Below, piece by piece: positions 1 through 8,178 of a stretch of DNA of 64,000 bases. The position numbers and the translations under genes were made by a program. This DNA comes from Ornithinibacillus gellani (GTDB taxonomy: Bacteria > Bacillota > Bacilli > Bacillales > Amphibacillaceae), in the NCBI RefSeq assembly GCF_003730295.1, contig NZ_QTSZ01000049.1, forward strand, positions 1 to 64,000, given 5' to 3'. Positions within the stretch are counted from its first letter, which is position 1. Each line of letters starts with the position of its first letter. The notes below the pieces were generated by a model. It did no database searches, had not been told where the DNA came from, and saw only the letters and a program-made list of their open reading frames with translations.

Positions 1-86
1 TAGTAATACGTACTTCTTGGAATTTGTAGGACGTCACACATTGCTGATACCGAGTATTTGTGAGCATTATTGCGAATCACATCTAC
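1..86 (-). CDS. IS3-family transposase OrfB, N-terminal fragment cut by window edge
   Basis: Reading the minus strand in the -1 frame relative to OrfA gives an open frame with an N-terminal helix typical of IS3 OrfB (VDVIRNNAHKYSVSAMCDVL, then IPRSTYY). It runs off the left edge, so the DDE catalytic domain is not visible. In this family OrfB is made as an OrfA-OrfB fusion by programmed -1 frameshifting; the frame relation here fits, but I see no classic A6G slippery run near the OrfA stop. Whether the element is intact cannot be judged from this window. Confidence 0.7.
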
Positions 87-367
87 TTTCGTCCCATGAT
101 CAGCGCGGCTTGCTTTAAAATATCATTTTCCATTTCCAATTGTTGATTGCGTTTCCTAAGCTTGATTAATTCTTCTTGCTCGGGAGTCCGATTGTCTTTT
201 TCTTCAAACGATCCAGAAGTCTTGTGTTGGCGAACCCATTTATCAAAGGCAGAAGGCGTCAGCTCATATTCTTTGATAATTTCGGCTCTTGATTTTCCCG
301 AGGCATGAAGCTTAACAATTTGTTCTTTGAATTCTTTAGTGAATGTTCTTCGCTTTCTTTTAGTCAT
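83..367 (-). CDS. IS3-family transposase OrfA
   Basis: A 94-residue protein with a basic N-terminus, a helix-turn-helix of the IS3/IS911 OrfA type (about residues 8-55, including the EYELTPSAFDKWV region) and a C-terminal leucine-zipper-like coiled coil (about residues 60-92, ELIKLRKRNQQLEMENDILK). The family OrfA binds the element ends and is fused to OrfB by frameshifting. A GGAGG ribosome site lies a few bases upstream of the ATG. The partner OrfB frame overlaps its end. The insertion end lies between this start and about 445, where the dispersed repeat resumes without its left part, so the element or an associated deletion probably truncated that repeat. Confidence 0.88.
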   Translation of the reverse strand: MTKRKRRTFTKEFKEQIVKLHASGKSRAEIIKEYELTPSAFDKWVRQHKTSGSFEEKDNRTPEQEELIKLRKRNQQLEMENDILKQAALIMGRK

Positions 368-445
368 AGTTGATTCTCCTCCAATATCCGTTGAACCAAG
401 TTTATATGACCTTAATGAATCTGTCTAGTTAAGTATAACCTATCC

Positions 446-557
446 AATAACAAGAATGGTAAGTGGGGGATCAACAGCGAGTATAGGCCTGATTGGCTCA
501 ACTAACAATCAGTGGGGGAAGTGCGAAAACCCTCACTGATTGAAGTTTCACTTTAAT
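446..557 (+). repeat. Dispersed two-hairpin element, copy R1 (5' truncated)
   Basis: This carries the right two thirds of the ~155-bp element described at R8: the end of hairpin 1 (AAGTGGGGGATCAACAGC), the AGGCCTGATTGG linker and the whole of hairpin 2. Its left third is missing where the IS3-type element lies. Hairpin 2 has a C-to-T change on the right arm that leaves a G-T(U) wobble, so the RNA stem is preserved. The right end overlaps the TAA stop of the neighbouring minus-strand gene at 553. Confidence 0.85.
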
Positions 558-981
558 TTCTTTTTGTATCAATAAAAATTTTATACACTTTCCCGGTAAC
601 TTCCTTTACACTTTGGGAAATGAAATCTCGATGGAACTCCTCTAACCAATCACGTTGGAGAATATTTGTGCAATAAATAGTTAGAGAATCATCTTTAAAT
701 ACCGCCTTACTTTGTTTAAACCACGCTTCAAAATTAGAAGATGTGACCTTTGAGGATATATTAATTAATACTTGACTCCATATATCGCTACTTTGTGTTT
801 GTGTTCTTTCTTGTGGAGTATCTGAATTGATTTCTTTCATTAACGTATCGAATTCTGCTTTTGATAGGGAAGAATATTTGAATAATATTAATGCGTCATT
901 ATAATTGTCATCCTTTAACGCCTTTGTTATTCTTTCTTCGTCAATCTTGTAATAAATATTTTTAACCATGTTCTCTATCAT
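553..981 (-). CDS. Orphan DnaA N-terminal (domain I) protein
   Basis: The protein has 142 residues. Residues from about 67 to the end match DnaA domain I: an IWSQVL helix, a SSNFEAWFKQSKAVF segment, a DDSLTIYCTN strand and a RDWLEEFHRDFI helix, in the same order and spacing as the first 80 residues of Bacillus DnaA. There is no AAA+ domain and no DNA-binding domain IV. The first 60 residues are a charged helical segment I do not recognise. In known DnaA, domain I self-associates and binds helicase and regulators such as SirA and DnaD, so a free copy might compete with or modulate DnaA; that is inference. ATG at 981 is chosen because AAAGGTGG lies just upstream. The stop codon lies in repeat copy R1. 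Confidence 0.72.
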   Translation of the reverse strand: MIENMVKNIYYKIDEERITKALKDDNYNDALILFKYSSLSKAEFDTLMKEINSDTPQERTQTQSSDIWSQVLINISSKVTSSNFEAWFKQSKAVFKDDSLTIYCTNILQRDWLEEFHRDFISQSVKEVTGKVYKIFIDTKRN

Positions 982-1110
982 TACGTCCACCTTTTTCTTA
1001 TGAAGTTATAGTTCCTATCATAGATTTTACGTCATTTTGTAGGCTCTAGCTACAGCAGTTTCAAAAAAATAAAGGCACTGTTTCATGCAGGTGATGACAT
1101 ATAACACATA

Positions 1111-1168
1111 AACAAACCCTCTTATATCATCAGCTGATCTGGACTGATATAAGAGGGTTTTTGTTTGG
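1111..1168. terminator. Bidirectional Rho-independent terminator
   Basis: A long stem (AACAAACCCTCTTATATCA against TGATATAAGAGGGTTTTTGTT) with T-runs readable on either strand. It follows the minus-strand sensor kinase gene, whose stop is at 1177, and separates it from the DnaA-domain gene. Confidence 0.9.
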
Positions 1169-1176
1169 TTTAGGTA

Positions 1177-2565
1177 TTACTTTAAAACCTGTTCTAGCTT
1201 TATCTTAATTGTCGTTCCTTTTCCAACTTGGCTCGTTAGTTTAATTTTTCCACCATGTGCTTCGATAATATCTCGGGAAATGGCCATACCTAGACCGGTT
1301 CCTCTGATATGTTCCGTATTGGTGCCGCGATAATAGCGGTCGAAAACTTGATCCTGTTCCTCGGGGGAAATACCTTTACCATTGTCTTGTATCACAATGG
1401 CATCATCTAAAATATACACAAAAACTTCTACCCGTTCATCATTATGAATGAAGGCATTGTATATAAAGTTAAGCAGGGCACGCTTCATCAAATGCTGGTC
1501 TATATTCCAGTTTAGCTCACTATTTTCACTTTCAAAATGAATTTGTGACGAGCGAAATTGTGGATCATTTAATAAGTCAATGACTATTTCCCGGACAAAG
1601 TCTTCCATATTTGTTTCTTGTCGTTGCAGCGGCATTTCCTGGTTTCGTAGTCGCATGGTCAGATTGAAGTCATCTAATAACTCCTTCATATAAAGCGACT
1701 GGCGCTCGATTACCTCTGCATATTTTAGGCGTTCAAGCGGCGTTACATTGTCATTGCCTAAGAGTTCTGCATAACCGCGAATAGAGGCGAGTGGTGTTTT
1801 GATGTCATGTGAGACATTACTTATCCAATCATTTCGCATTTTTTCTAATTTCATTCGTTCTGTTTGATGTTCCTGCAATGTCGTTGAAACATTGTTTAAA
1901 TTAGCAAATACCCGTTTGTATATGCCTGGACGTTTTGGTTTTTCGGTGTGAAATCGATGTTCCTTTAGTTCATTAATTCGTTCAATCATACGATTCACGG
2001 GTTTTGTTAAAATAGTACTGAATAAGAAGCCAATGATTACGGCAATCATTAAGTCGACGATGATAATGACGACCAAATACTGCGAAGCATTTTTAACAAG
2101 TTTGGATGGATTCAGCATAAATACTTCGCGTGTTTCATTGGAATTAGGCACACCAATTAAGTAACTATAACCTTCATATTCGCCTATAAAGTACGTATTT
2201 AAATCATCATCCATGTACTTGTATTTATGGACAAGTTCAAAAGGTGTGTAGTTTGTCGCAACATTTTTTGGTGTTTGATAGGACGAAATGACATGTCCAT
2301 TGGCATCTAAAATTTGCAGCCAAGCACCAAACTCGTCTAAAGCCTTCTTTCCTTCTGCTGTAACGTGAGGTGAATCATCCAGTAATGTTAAGTAGTTTTT
2401 GAATGTGCGTGCAAAAGCTTCACTGGAGCTGCTTTCTGAGTGATCTGTATTTTGGTAGGATTGATAAATGAACAGGCCAAATAAGAGTATCGTGTTTACA
2501 ATGGTTACGATAAATACAATGCTTAAAATGGATAATAAGTATCTGGCAGTTAGCTTCCATTTCAT
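1177..2565 (-). CDS. HAMP-domain sensor histidine kinase
   Basis: This two-component sensor is about 462 residues long. A first membrane helix (about 9-35) is followed by an extracytoplasmic domain of about 125 residues, a second helix (about 163-186), a HAMP linker, and the dimerisation helix with the phospho-acceptor His in SHDIKTPLASIRGYAELL near residue 253. The catalytic domain shows the N box (LNFIYNAFIHND), G1 (DNGKGI), an F-box-like FDRYYRG and G2 (GTGLGMAI). ATG at 2565 follows a GGGGA site; a TTG two codons earlier is too close to it. It lies downstream of its regulator and divergent from a Bce-type exporter. Bce-type kinases normally lack a large sensor domain, so this one may sense its ligand directly; that is inference. 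Confidence 0.93.
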   Translation of the reverse strand: MKWKLTARYLLSILSIVFIVTIVNTILLFGLFIYQSYQNTDHSESSSSEAFARTFKNYLTLLDDSPHVTAEGKKALDEFGAWLQILDANGHVISSYQTPKNVATNYTPFELVHKYKYMDDDLNTYFIGEYEGYSYLIGVPNSNETREVFMLNPSKLVKNASQYLVVIIIVDLMIAVIIGFLFSTILTKPVNRMIERINELKEHRFHTEKPKRPGIYKRVFANLNNVSTTLQEHQTERMKLEKMRNDWISNVSHDIKTPLASIRGYAELLGNDNVTPLERLKYAEVIERQSLYMKELLDDFNLTMRLRNQEMPLQRQETNMEDFVREIVIDLLNDPQFRSSQIHFESENSELNWNIDQHLMKRALLNFIYNAFIHNDERVEVFVYILDDAIVIQDNGKGISPEEQDQVFDRYYRGTNTEHIRGTGLGMAISRDIIEAHGGKIKLTSQVGKGTTIKIKLEQVLK

Positions 2566-2625
2566 TTTCAATCCCCATTTCTAATAAGAAAGTCCTTGTA
2601 TCTTTGCCACTTTACAACGATTCCG

Positions 2626-3351
2626 TTATCTATTTCCGTTAGTTGGTACAAATCGGTAACCAAGCCCTTTTACGGTTAAAATATAGGCAGGATTAGAAGG
2701 AATGTCTTCAATCTTTTCCCGTAGCCTGCGGATGTGCACCATTAAAGTATTATCGGCTCCATAAAAATCTTCGCCCCATACCTTTTGAAATAAGGTTTTT
2801 TTGCTTAGGATTTGGTTTGGGTTCCGCATAAATAATGCCATTAATCCAACTTCTTTAGCGGTTAATTCAAGTACATGTCCATCTTTTTTTACTTCCGTTT
2901 CATCCGAATTGATTTCAAAAGGTCCGACGACAGTTGACTTGGCTATTGCTGCCTGTCCAGTTGCTTCTATGGCATATACGCCAGCACGTCTGAGTTGTGC
3001 TTTCACTCGATAGGCCATTTCTTTCGGACTAAAAGGTTTCGTAATATAATCGTCCCCACCGATTGCCAGTCCTAATATTTTATCCACTTCATCGGATTTA
3101 GCAGACAAGAACAGAATAGGGATACGTGAAACTTCTCTGATTTTTTTACATAAATCATAACCTTCTCCATCGGGAAGCATTACATCTAAGATGATGAGGT
3201 TTGGTTCAAATGCCTGAAATTTATTCCAGCCTTCTTCTATGGAAGCGGCCGTTTCAATGTCAGAAAACCCTTCTTTTGTTAAGCTTGTTTTCATTAATTG
3301 GCATAAGTCTTGTTCATCGTCAACAATGAGAATGCGTGGTTGTTTTACCAT
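2626..3351 (-). CDS. OmpR/PhoB-family response regulator
   Basis: A 241-residue regulator. The N-terminal receiver domain has the acidic pocket (VDDEQD), the phosphorylated Asp in IILDVMLPDGEGYD, and the Lys of ITKPFSP. The C-terminal winged helix (about residues 140-240) ends with the typical MVHIRRLREKIE and VKGLGYRF motifs. ATG at 3351 is chosen because GGAGATAAAC precedes it; an earlier in-frame ATG at 3369 would put that ribosome site inside the gene. It is transcribed with the downstream kinase, 60 bp apart, and diverges from the ABC exporter it probably controls. Confidence 0.94.
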   Translation of the reverse strand: MVKQPRILIVDDEQDLCQLMKTSLTKEGFSDIETAASIEEGWNKFQAFEPNLIILDVMLPDGEGYDLCKKIREVSRIPILFLSAKSDEVDKILGLAIGGDDYITKPFSPKEMAYRVKAQLRRAGVYAIEATGQAAIAKSTVVGPFEINSDETEVKKDGHVLELTAKEVGLMALFMRNPNQILSKKTLFQKVWGEDFYGADNTLMVHIRRLREKIEDIPSNPAYILTVKGLGYRFVPTNGNR

Positions 3352-3427
3352 GTTTATCTCCTTTTTCATGCTGGTTCATATGTGCCTATTTATTCTATCT
3401 TAACAGGAACTTTCAAGAAAAAAAGAA

Positions 3428-3483
3428 TTTAAGGATTATGTAAGGTTCATGTGATTATCGTTTAAGGATCGAGCAGTATAGTA
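3428..3483 (+). promoter_or_regulatory. Candidate promoter and direct-repeat response-regulator site of the ABC operon
   Basis: Between the divergent units, TTTAAGGAT occurs at 3428 and again at 3461, with a related GTAAGGTTC at 3440. Direct repeats of this kind are usual for OmpR-family regulators. TATAGT at 3478-3483 could be the -10 of the ABC operon. The link to the neighbouring regulator is inference from position. Confidence 0.45.
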
Positions 3484-3514
3484 AAGTTAACATGAAGAAA
3501 GAGGCGAGGGAATC

Positions 3515-4282
3515 ATGGAATCTTTATTACAAGTAAAAAATGTGGAGAAGGTTTTTGGAAAAGGAACGAATACGTTTAAAGCGCTTGAGGATATTTCCTT
3601 TACGATAGACCATGGTGAATTTGTAGGAATCATGGGACCATCTGGGGCCGGAAAGTCAACATTACTTCATGTATTGGCGACAATTGACAGCCCTACTAAA
3701 GGTGATATTTATATAGAAGATGAAAATGTAGCAAAAATGAAAGGAAATCAACTGGTTGATTTTCGTAGAGATCATCTTGGATTTATATTTCAGGATTATA
3801 ATTTATTGGATTCATTAACAGTACGTGAAAATATTGTATTACCACTTGCCATTGCAAAATTGCCCGTGAAAGAAATGGATGAAAAGGTTGAATCCATGGC
3901 AAAAGCATTTGGAATTGCAGCCATCCTGGATAAATATCCATATCAAATTTCTGGTGGTCAGAAACAACGGACTGCCTCTTGTCGGGCACTCGTGTCTAAC
4001 CCGAAATTGATTTTTGCAGATGAGCCTACTGGAGCACTCGATTCCAAGTCAGCAACGGACTTGTTACAAGCCTTGAGCTCCTTAAATGAAGAGCAGGAAA
4101 CAACCATTATGATTGTTACCCATGATGCATTTGCAGCAAGCTTCTGCAGAAGAATATTGTTTATCAGTGATGGGCATTTATTTAAAGAAATGAATCGTGG
4201 TACACACTCACGAAAGGCTTTTTATCAAATGATTTTAGAAGAACTGGCACAGCTAGGTGGTGGCGGGCATGACGTTATTTAA
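3515..4282 (+). CDS. Bce-type ABC transporter ATP-binding protein
   Basis: A 255-residue ATPase of the BceA/YxdL class, energising an exporter that removes or senses cell-envelope-active peptides. Walker A is GPSGAGKST, the Q-loop is FIFQDYNLLD, the signature is ISGGQKQRTASCRAL and Walker B is LIFADEPTGALD, followed by an H-loop MIVTHD. The class shows the same RT variant after the signature. Its 3' end overlaps the permease start by 14 bp, suggesting coupled translation. The order ATPase-permease-YxeA matches the B. subtilis yxdL-yxdM-yxeA cluster. Confidence 0.93.
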   Translation: MESLLQVKNVEKVFGKGTNTFKALEDISFTIDHGEFVGIMGPSGAGKSTLLHVLATIDSPTKGDIYIEDENVAKMKGNQLVDFRRDHLGFIFQDYNLLDSLTVRENIVLPLAIAKLPVKEMDEKVESMAKAFGIAAILDKYPYQISGGQKQRTASCRALVSNPKLIFADEPTGALDSKSATDLLQALSSLNEEQETTIMIVTHDAFAASFCRRILFISDGHLFKEMNRGTHSRKAFYQMILEELAQLGGGGHDVI

Positions 4283-6131
4283 TATCGCTCTAAAGAATAT
4301 CCGGAAAAACATGAAAAGCTATGGCCTATATATTGGCTCAACCATTTTTTCCATCGTTATATTTTTTACCTTTGCAACGTTAAAATATAGCGGTGATATT
4401 AGTGAATTGGCAGAGGAATCCAAACAAATAAGCGGTATTATGAATGCTTCAGCATTTGTGCTTATTATTTTTGTTGCTATCTTTATTCTGTATTCCAATG
4501 CCTTTTTTATGAGGAAAAGAAAGAAGGAAGTAGCATTATATTCCTTAATGGGTGTACGCAAACAAAAAATTGGTTTTCTATTGTTCTTTGAAAATATGGT
4601 CATAGGAATCATCTCATTGATTGTGGGGATCGTAGCAGGTTTCTTCTTATCACAATTATTACTGTCGCTACTGTTAAAGTTAATGGGATTAAATATCGAG
4701 ATTGGTTTCGTATTCTCATCCAACGCTATCATCGAAACAATGATTGTGTTCATGATTATTTTCCTTTTCACATCATTGCAAGGGTATAGAATCATTTATC
4801 GCTTTAAACTGATTGATTTATTTCAAGCCTCCAAAAAAGGAGAAGACTTACCGGTAGCTAAGGCGATATCCGTTATCCTCGGACTTGCTGCATTGGTGGC
4901 AGCGTATTGGTTAGCCTTGCAAGATTTAACTTCACCAGTATGGAGTTATTTAGGTCTGGCTATGCCAATTGTCATCATTGCTTTAACTGTACTAGGTACG
5001 TTTTTAATCTTTAACAGTGTATTGGTATACGTCCTTCATCGGATGAAGAATAGAAAGTTTTGGGCATGGAAGGGCCTTAATTTAATGACAGCTTCCCAAT
5101 TGTTGTATCGAATTCGTGGAAATGCAAAAACATTAACCATTATTGCTACGTTAAGCGCTACAACGATAACAGCTGGAGGTGCCGTGTTTGGGGTGTATTA
5201 TGACACGGGGAAAACGGTAGAACAAAGTACTCCATTTACCTTTATGTGGCAAGGACATGAAGAAAATATCGATTCATCTATCGTAAAAGAATCGATTCAT
5301 GTGGATACGAAGACGATTCGGGTAAACAGCGAGCAAATGGAGAAGGAATATACCGTTATCGATCAGTCTACCTTTGAGAAGCTGGCTAAAGCGCTCGAAT
5401 GGGAGCAGACTGCTTTAAATCTCACCAAAGGTAAAGTTGCCATGGTAGAACCGTTTTATAATGAGCAATGGATGGAAGAGGTAGCGAACGTTTCGCTTCA
5501 GGATGTAAATTATGAGGTTGTACAAATGTATGGAGAATCAATCTTTAATCTTTCCACATTGCCCGGTACGGTCATTGTTACCCAGGATGAAGTGTACAAT
5601 GCATTGCATGCTGAAGAAATAACCTATCAGGCCGTGCAATTAGATAATTACAAAACGCATATCGACTTGTCTAAGGAGCTGGAAGCCAAGCCATCAACAG
5701 TAGACTTTTCCAGCGCCGTACAAAATTATCAAGATACTTTAGAAGGAACAGGAGTTATGTTGTTTGTTGGTAGCTTCCTAGGTCTCGTCTTTCTTGTAGC
5801 TACTGGCAGTATCATTTTCTTTAAGATGATGACAGAAGCAGAAGATGATAAGGATAAGTATTCCATATTATATAACATAGGTGTGCCCAAAAAAGAAATA
5901 AAGCGTACGATTCGTAACCAGGTAGGATTCGTATTTCTTGCACCACTTATTCTTGGATTATTGCATGGTACAGTTGCTTTAGTCGCATTTTCTAATCTAT
6001 TGCAAATGAACCTACTAATCCCAGTCGTCATTTGGATGGCGACCTATGTGTTCATTTATATCTTGTATTATTTTATCACCATTCAAGGGTTTCATAAGAC
6101 CATCTTTCATTCGATTCAGGAGGGAAACTAA
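4269..6131 (+). CDS. Bce-type FtsX-domain ABC permease
   Basis: About 620 residues, the length of BceB/YxdM permeases. It has an N-terminal membrane helix, two FtsX-type helix groups, and between them a large extracellular domain (about residues 305-495, from the TGKTVEQSTPFTFMW region onward), the hallmark of this class, which handles peptide antibiotics together with a sensor kinase. ATG at 4269 is chosen over an upstream GTG at 4257 because the AGGTGG site lies between them. The stop TAA is followed directly by the YxeA ATG. Confidence 0.92.
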   Translation: MTLFNIALKNIRKNMKSYGLYIGSTIFSIVIFFTFATLKYSGDISELAEESKQISGIMNASAFVLIIFVAIFILYSNAFFMRKRKKEVALYSLMGVRKQKIGFLLFFENMVIGIISLIVGIVAGFFLSQLLLSLLLKLMGLNIEIGFVFSSNAIIETMIVFMIIFLFTSLQGYRIIYRFKLIDLFQASKKGEDLPVAKAISVILGLAALVAAYWLALQDLTSPVWSYLGLAMPIVIIALTVLGTFLIFNSVLVYVLHRMKNRKFWAWKGLNLMTASQLLYRIRGNAKTLTIIATLSATTITAGGAVFGVYYDTGKTVEQSTPFTFMWQGHEENIDSSIVKESIHVDTKTIRVNSEQMEKEYTVIDQSTFEKLAKALEWEQTALNLTKGKVAMVEPFYNEQWMEEVANVSLQDVNYEVVQMYGESIFNLSTLPGTVIVTQDEVYNALHAEEITYQAVQLDNYKTHIDLSKELEAKPSTVDFSSAVQNYQDTLEGTGVMLFVGSFLGLVFLVATGSIIFFKMMTEAEDDKDKYSILYNIGVPKKEIKRTIRNQVGFVFLAPLILGLLHGTVALVAFSNLLQMNLLIPVVIWMATYVFIYILYYFITIQGFHKTIFHSIQEGN

Positions 6132-6485
6132 ATGAAAAAAATCATTGGAATTGGAGTTGTTTTATTACTGGTCATTGTAGTCATACTGGCCAGAGTTGAC
6201 TTTAATCGGTTAGGAAAGGATCATGTCTATGTTCAAATTGGAGAACCTGCTAATATAGAGGAACAAAAGATTGATACAGGGGAAATAATAACACGCTATT
6301 GGTATGAACTCCCTGCATACGATGAAGAAGGAAACGTAGTGGACGTAGCGTTTTCCGCAAATAAAGAATTAAGGCAAGAAGCATACTTGAAATTATATGT
6401 AAAAAAAGAAAATGAGGTCTCTTCATATGACGAAGTTTCCTGGGAAGAAATTCCGACAGCAGCCCAGCAGGAATTAGGGCAATAA
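6132..6485 (+). CDS. yxeA: YxeA-family small secreted or anchored protein
   Basis: A 117-residue protein with one N-terminal membrane helix or uncleaved signal (about residues 3-21) and an extracytoplasmic domain with the YVQIGEP...RYWYELPAYDEEGN pattern of the YxeA/DUF1093 family. Its start codon touches the permease stop, so it is the third gene of the ABC operon, exactly as in the B. subtilis yxd-yxe cluster. The family function is unknown; a role in envelope stress sensing or peptide handling is inferred from context. Confidence 0.85.
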   Translation: MKKIIGIGVVLLLVIVVILARVDFNRLGKDHVYVQIGEPANIEEQKIDTGEIITRYWYELPAYDEEGNVVDVAFSANKELRQEAYLKLYVKKENEVSSYDEVSWEEIPTAAQQELGQ

Positions 6486-6581
6486 ATATGGCACTGTACG
6501 TTTATCATGAAAAAAACAACGACAGGCGAAGGATACGTTTCTCCTTTACGGAAAAAATGAAATGAATTTTTTGATCATGTT

Positions 6582-6617
6582 GAAAAGGATGCAATCTTCG
6601 TGATTCATCCTTTTTTC
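6582..6617 (+). terminator. Rho-independent terminator after yxeA operon
   Basis: AAAAGGATG pairs with CATCCTTTT across a 14-base loop and is followed by a T-run. It ends the ABC-yxeA operon. From here to 6949 there is about 330 bp in which I see no gene, repeat or convincing promoter. Confidence 0.8.
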
Positions 6618-6949
6618 TTTGGCTTTAATGATAGAAATCTGGCAGATGCGGAGAATGAAAACCAATGGGGTTTTAAAAGGAATTAGAATATTTAAATCAA
6701 CCCACATCACTGAAAAGTTCCATACGAATCATTATTTTAACAAGTGTCAATGAATACAAAGATTACATAGGTGACTGAATAAGCACCAGGAGAAATGGAC
6801 CGTTATTATTATTAACATGCACCTTAGATATTTACTATCCTAGCAGAGATTAAGTGGTTTGTTCAGGGAATTATTTCCCGCTATTGATGAATGCGGATGG
6901 AAGGATATACATACGCATATCCTAAAGTATCTTACAAAGGAGCATCTAA

Positions 6950-7810
6950 ATGGAATCATGGAAATTTAGGGTTAGTCGATTATTTTTGTATTTTATTCTG
7001 GTATCGGTATTTCTCTTTGTATCAGGGACAGTTGGACGATATTTAATTGAAACAATGAATATGGACCGAAAAGTAGCTATTCTTCTGCAAGGTGTGATTT
7101 TTACTGGATTAACGCTCCTTGTGCTGTACATTTTGAGAGGAAAAAGTCCCAATATTTTTAAAAGCATCGGACTAAAAGGTGTAAAATCAACACCCAAGAT
7201 GATTATTGGCATGATGTTGCCATTTATTCTGCTTGGATTGGGAATTTTAACAGCTTATTTATTTGGTGGGATTGAAAATCTTAAGCTGAACTTGACAACA
7301 GGTGTATTCATTTCCATTTTAATCAATACATTAACAGCATTTTTGTACGAGGCATTCCCGGAAGAAGTTTTTATACGTGGTTTAATATTTGAAGAGCTGC
7401 AAAAGAAGTTCCGATTTTTTACAGCATTAATTTTACAACCATTCATCTTTATTGGTGTACCAATAACAGTGATAGCGATGGAGTCCATCTTCTTTGATAA
7501 GCCCTTTGCAATAACAATAGATTATTTCATCTTACTTTTTGCGTTTGGAATTGCCCTTCAGCTTTATAGAGCATATACTGGTTCACTATGGACAAATATC
7601 CTATTTCATATCGTTTATCTGGAAGTAGTTAGATACATTGCTCTGGGGGGAGTATATGAATCTGACGTTGCACTATTGGAGTTTGATGAGACATTTGAAG
7701 GCTTCATGTCGTTATACTTGTCCTTTTTGTTTATTATAGTGCTTAGTATCGTGATGTTATCCGTTTTAATTTTAACTGATAAAAAAATAACACAAAACCG
7801 TTCTTCATGA
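6950..7810 (+). CDS. CPBP-family intramembrane metalloprotease
   Basis: A 286-residue polytopic membrane protein with about eight predicted helices. The CPBP (Abi, type II CAAX protease-like) signature is present: a glutamate pair and arginine in PEEVFIRGLIFEEL near residue 140, and a late His motif NILFHIVYLEV. Related proteins cleave prenylated or membrane substrates, or protect against bacteriocins. An AAAGGAG site precedes the ATG. It stands alone, and no bacteriocin gene is nearby, so its substrate is unknown. Confidence 0.87.
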   Translation: MESWKFRVSRLFLYFILVSVFLFVSGTVGRYLIETMNMDRKVAILLQGVIFTGLTLLVLYILRGKSPNIFKSIGLKGVKSTPKMIIGMMLPFILLGLGILTAYLFGGIENLKLNLTTGVFISILINTLTAFLYEAFPEEVFIRGLIFEELQKKFRFFTALILQPFIFIGVPITVIAMESIFFDKPFAITIDYFILLFAFGIALQLYRAYTGSLWTNILFHIVYLEVVRYIALGGVYESDVALLEFDETFEGFMSLYLSFLFIIVLSIVMLSVLILTDKKITQNRSS

Positions 7811-8052
7811 GTATGTCATTCCAAGATTGAAATAAGCTGAAAATATAGGTTTCCATACCAAAAATAAAATGCTGGTAGGGGATTTTGTTTTTGGTTAAGA
7901 GACGTAGGGGGAGTTGAACATACTAACTCCATTTGTCGTTCGCTCCCCCAATGAATTATGGATGGTTATATTGAATTCGTTTTTTCATAGGCTAAAACAA
8001 AAACAATACCGTCAAATAAAGTAGATTCCCTGATTGTTTCTATATTTAATGA

Positions 8053-8178
8053 TCAAGTAGTTTTCCTTCTAGCGTTTTTGAAGTCGTGATATATATCATA
8101 GATGTCACCGTATTCACCAACGATTTTGTTCGTACCGATAAAAGGTAATTGGAATAAATGATTAGAGATGTTCATCAT
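8053..8178 (-). other. Short coupled ORF or gene remnant
   Basis: A 41-codon frame starts with ATGATG immediately after the TAA of the dehydrogenase gene on the same strand, the arrangement of a translationally coupled operon partner. The peptide (MMNISNHLFQLPFIGTNKIV at its start) matches nothing I recognise. It may be a small protein or the surviving start of a deleted downstream gene. The 240 bp between it and 7810 show no gene. Confidence 0.3.

Noticed and set aside
553-981. A truncated dnaA gene or a replication origin here
   Set aside because: The protein starts with its own leader and ribosome site, its domain I is at the C-terminal end rather than the start, and no cluster of DnaA boxes is visible.
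4319-4795. A 158-residue minus-strand ORF inside the Bce-type permease
   Set aside because: It is fully antisense to a conserved membrane gene; its apparent length reflects the hydrophobic codon pattern of the true frame.
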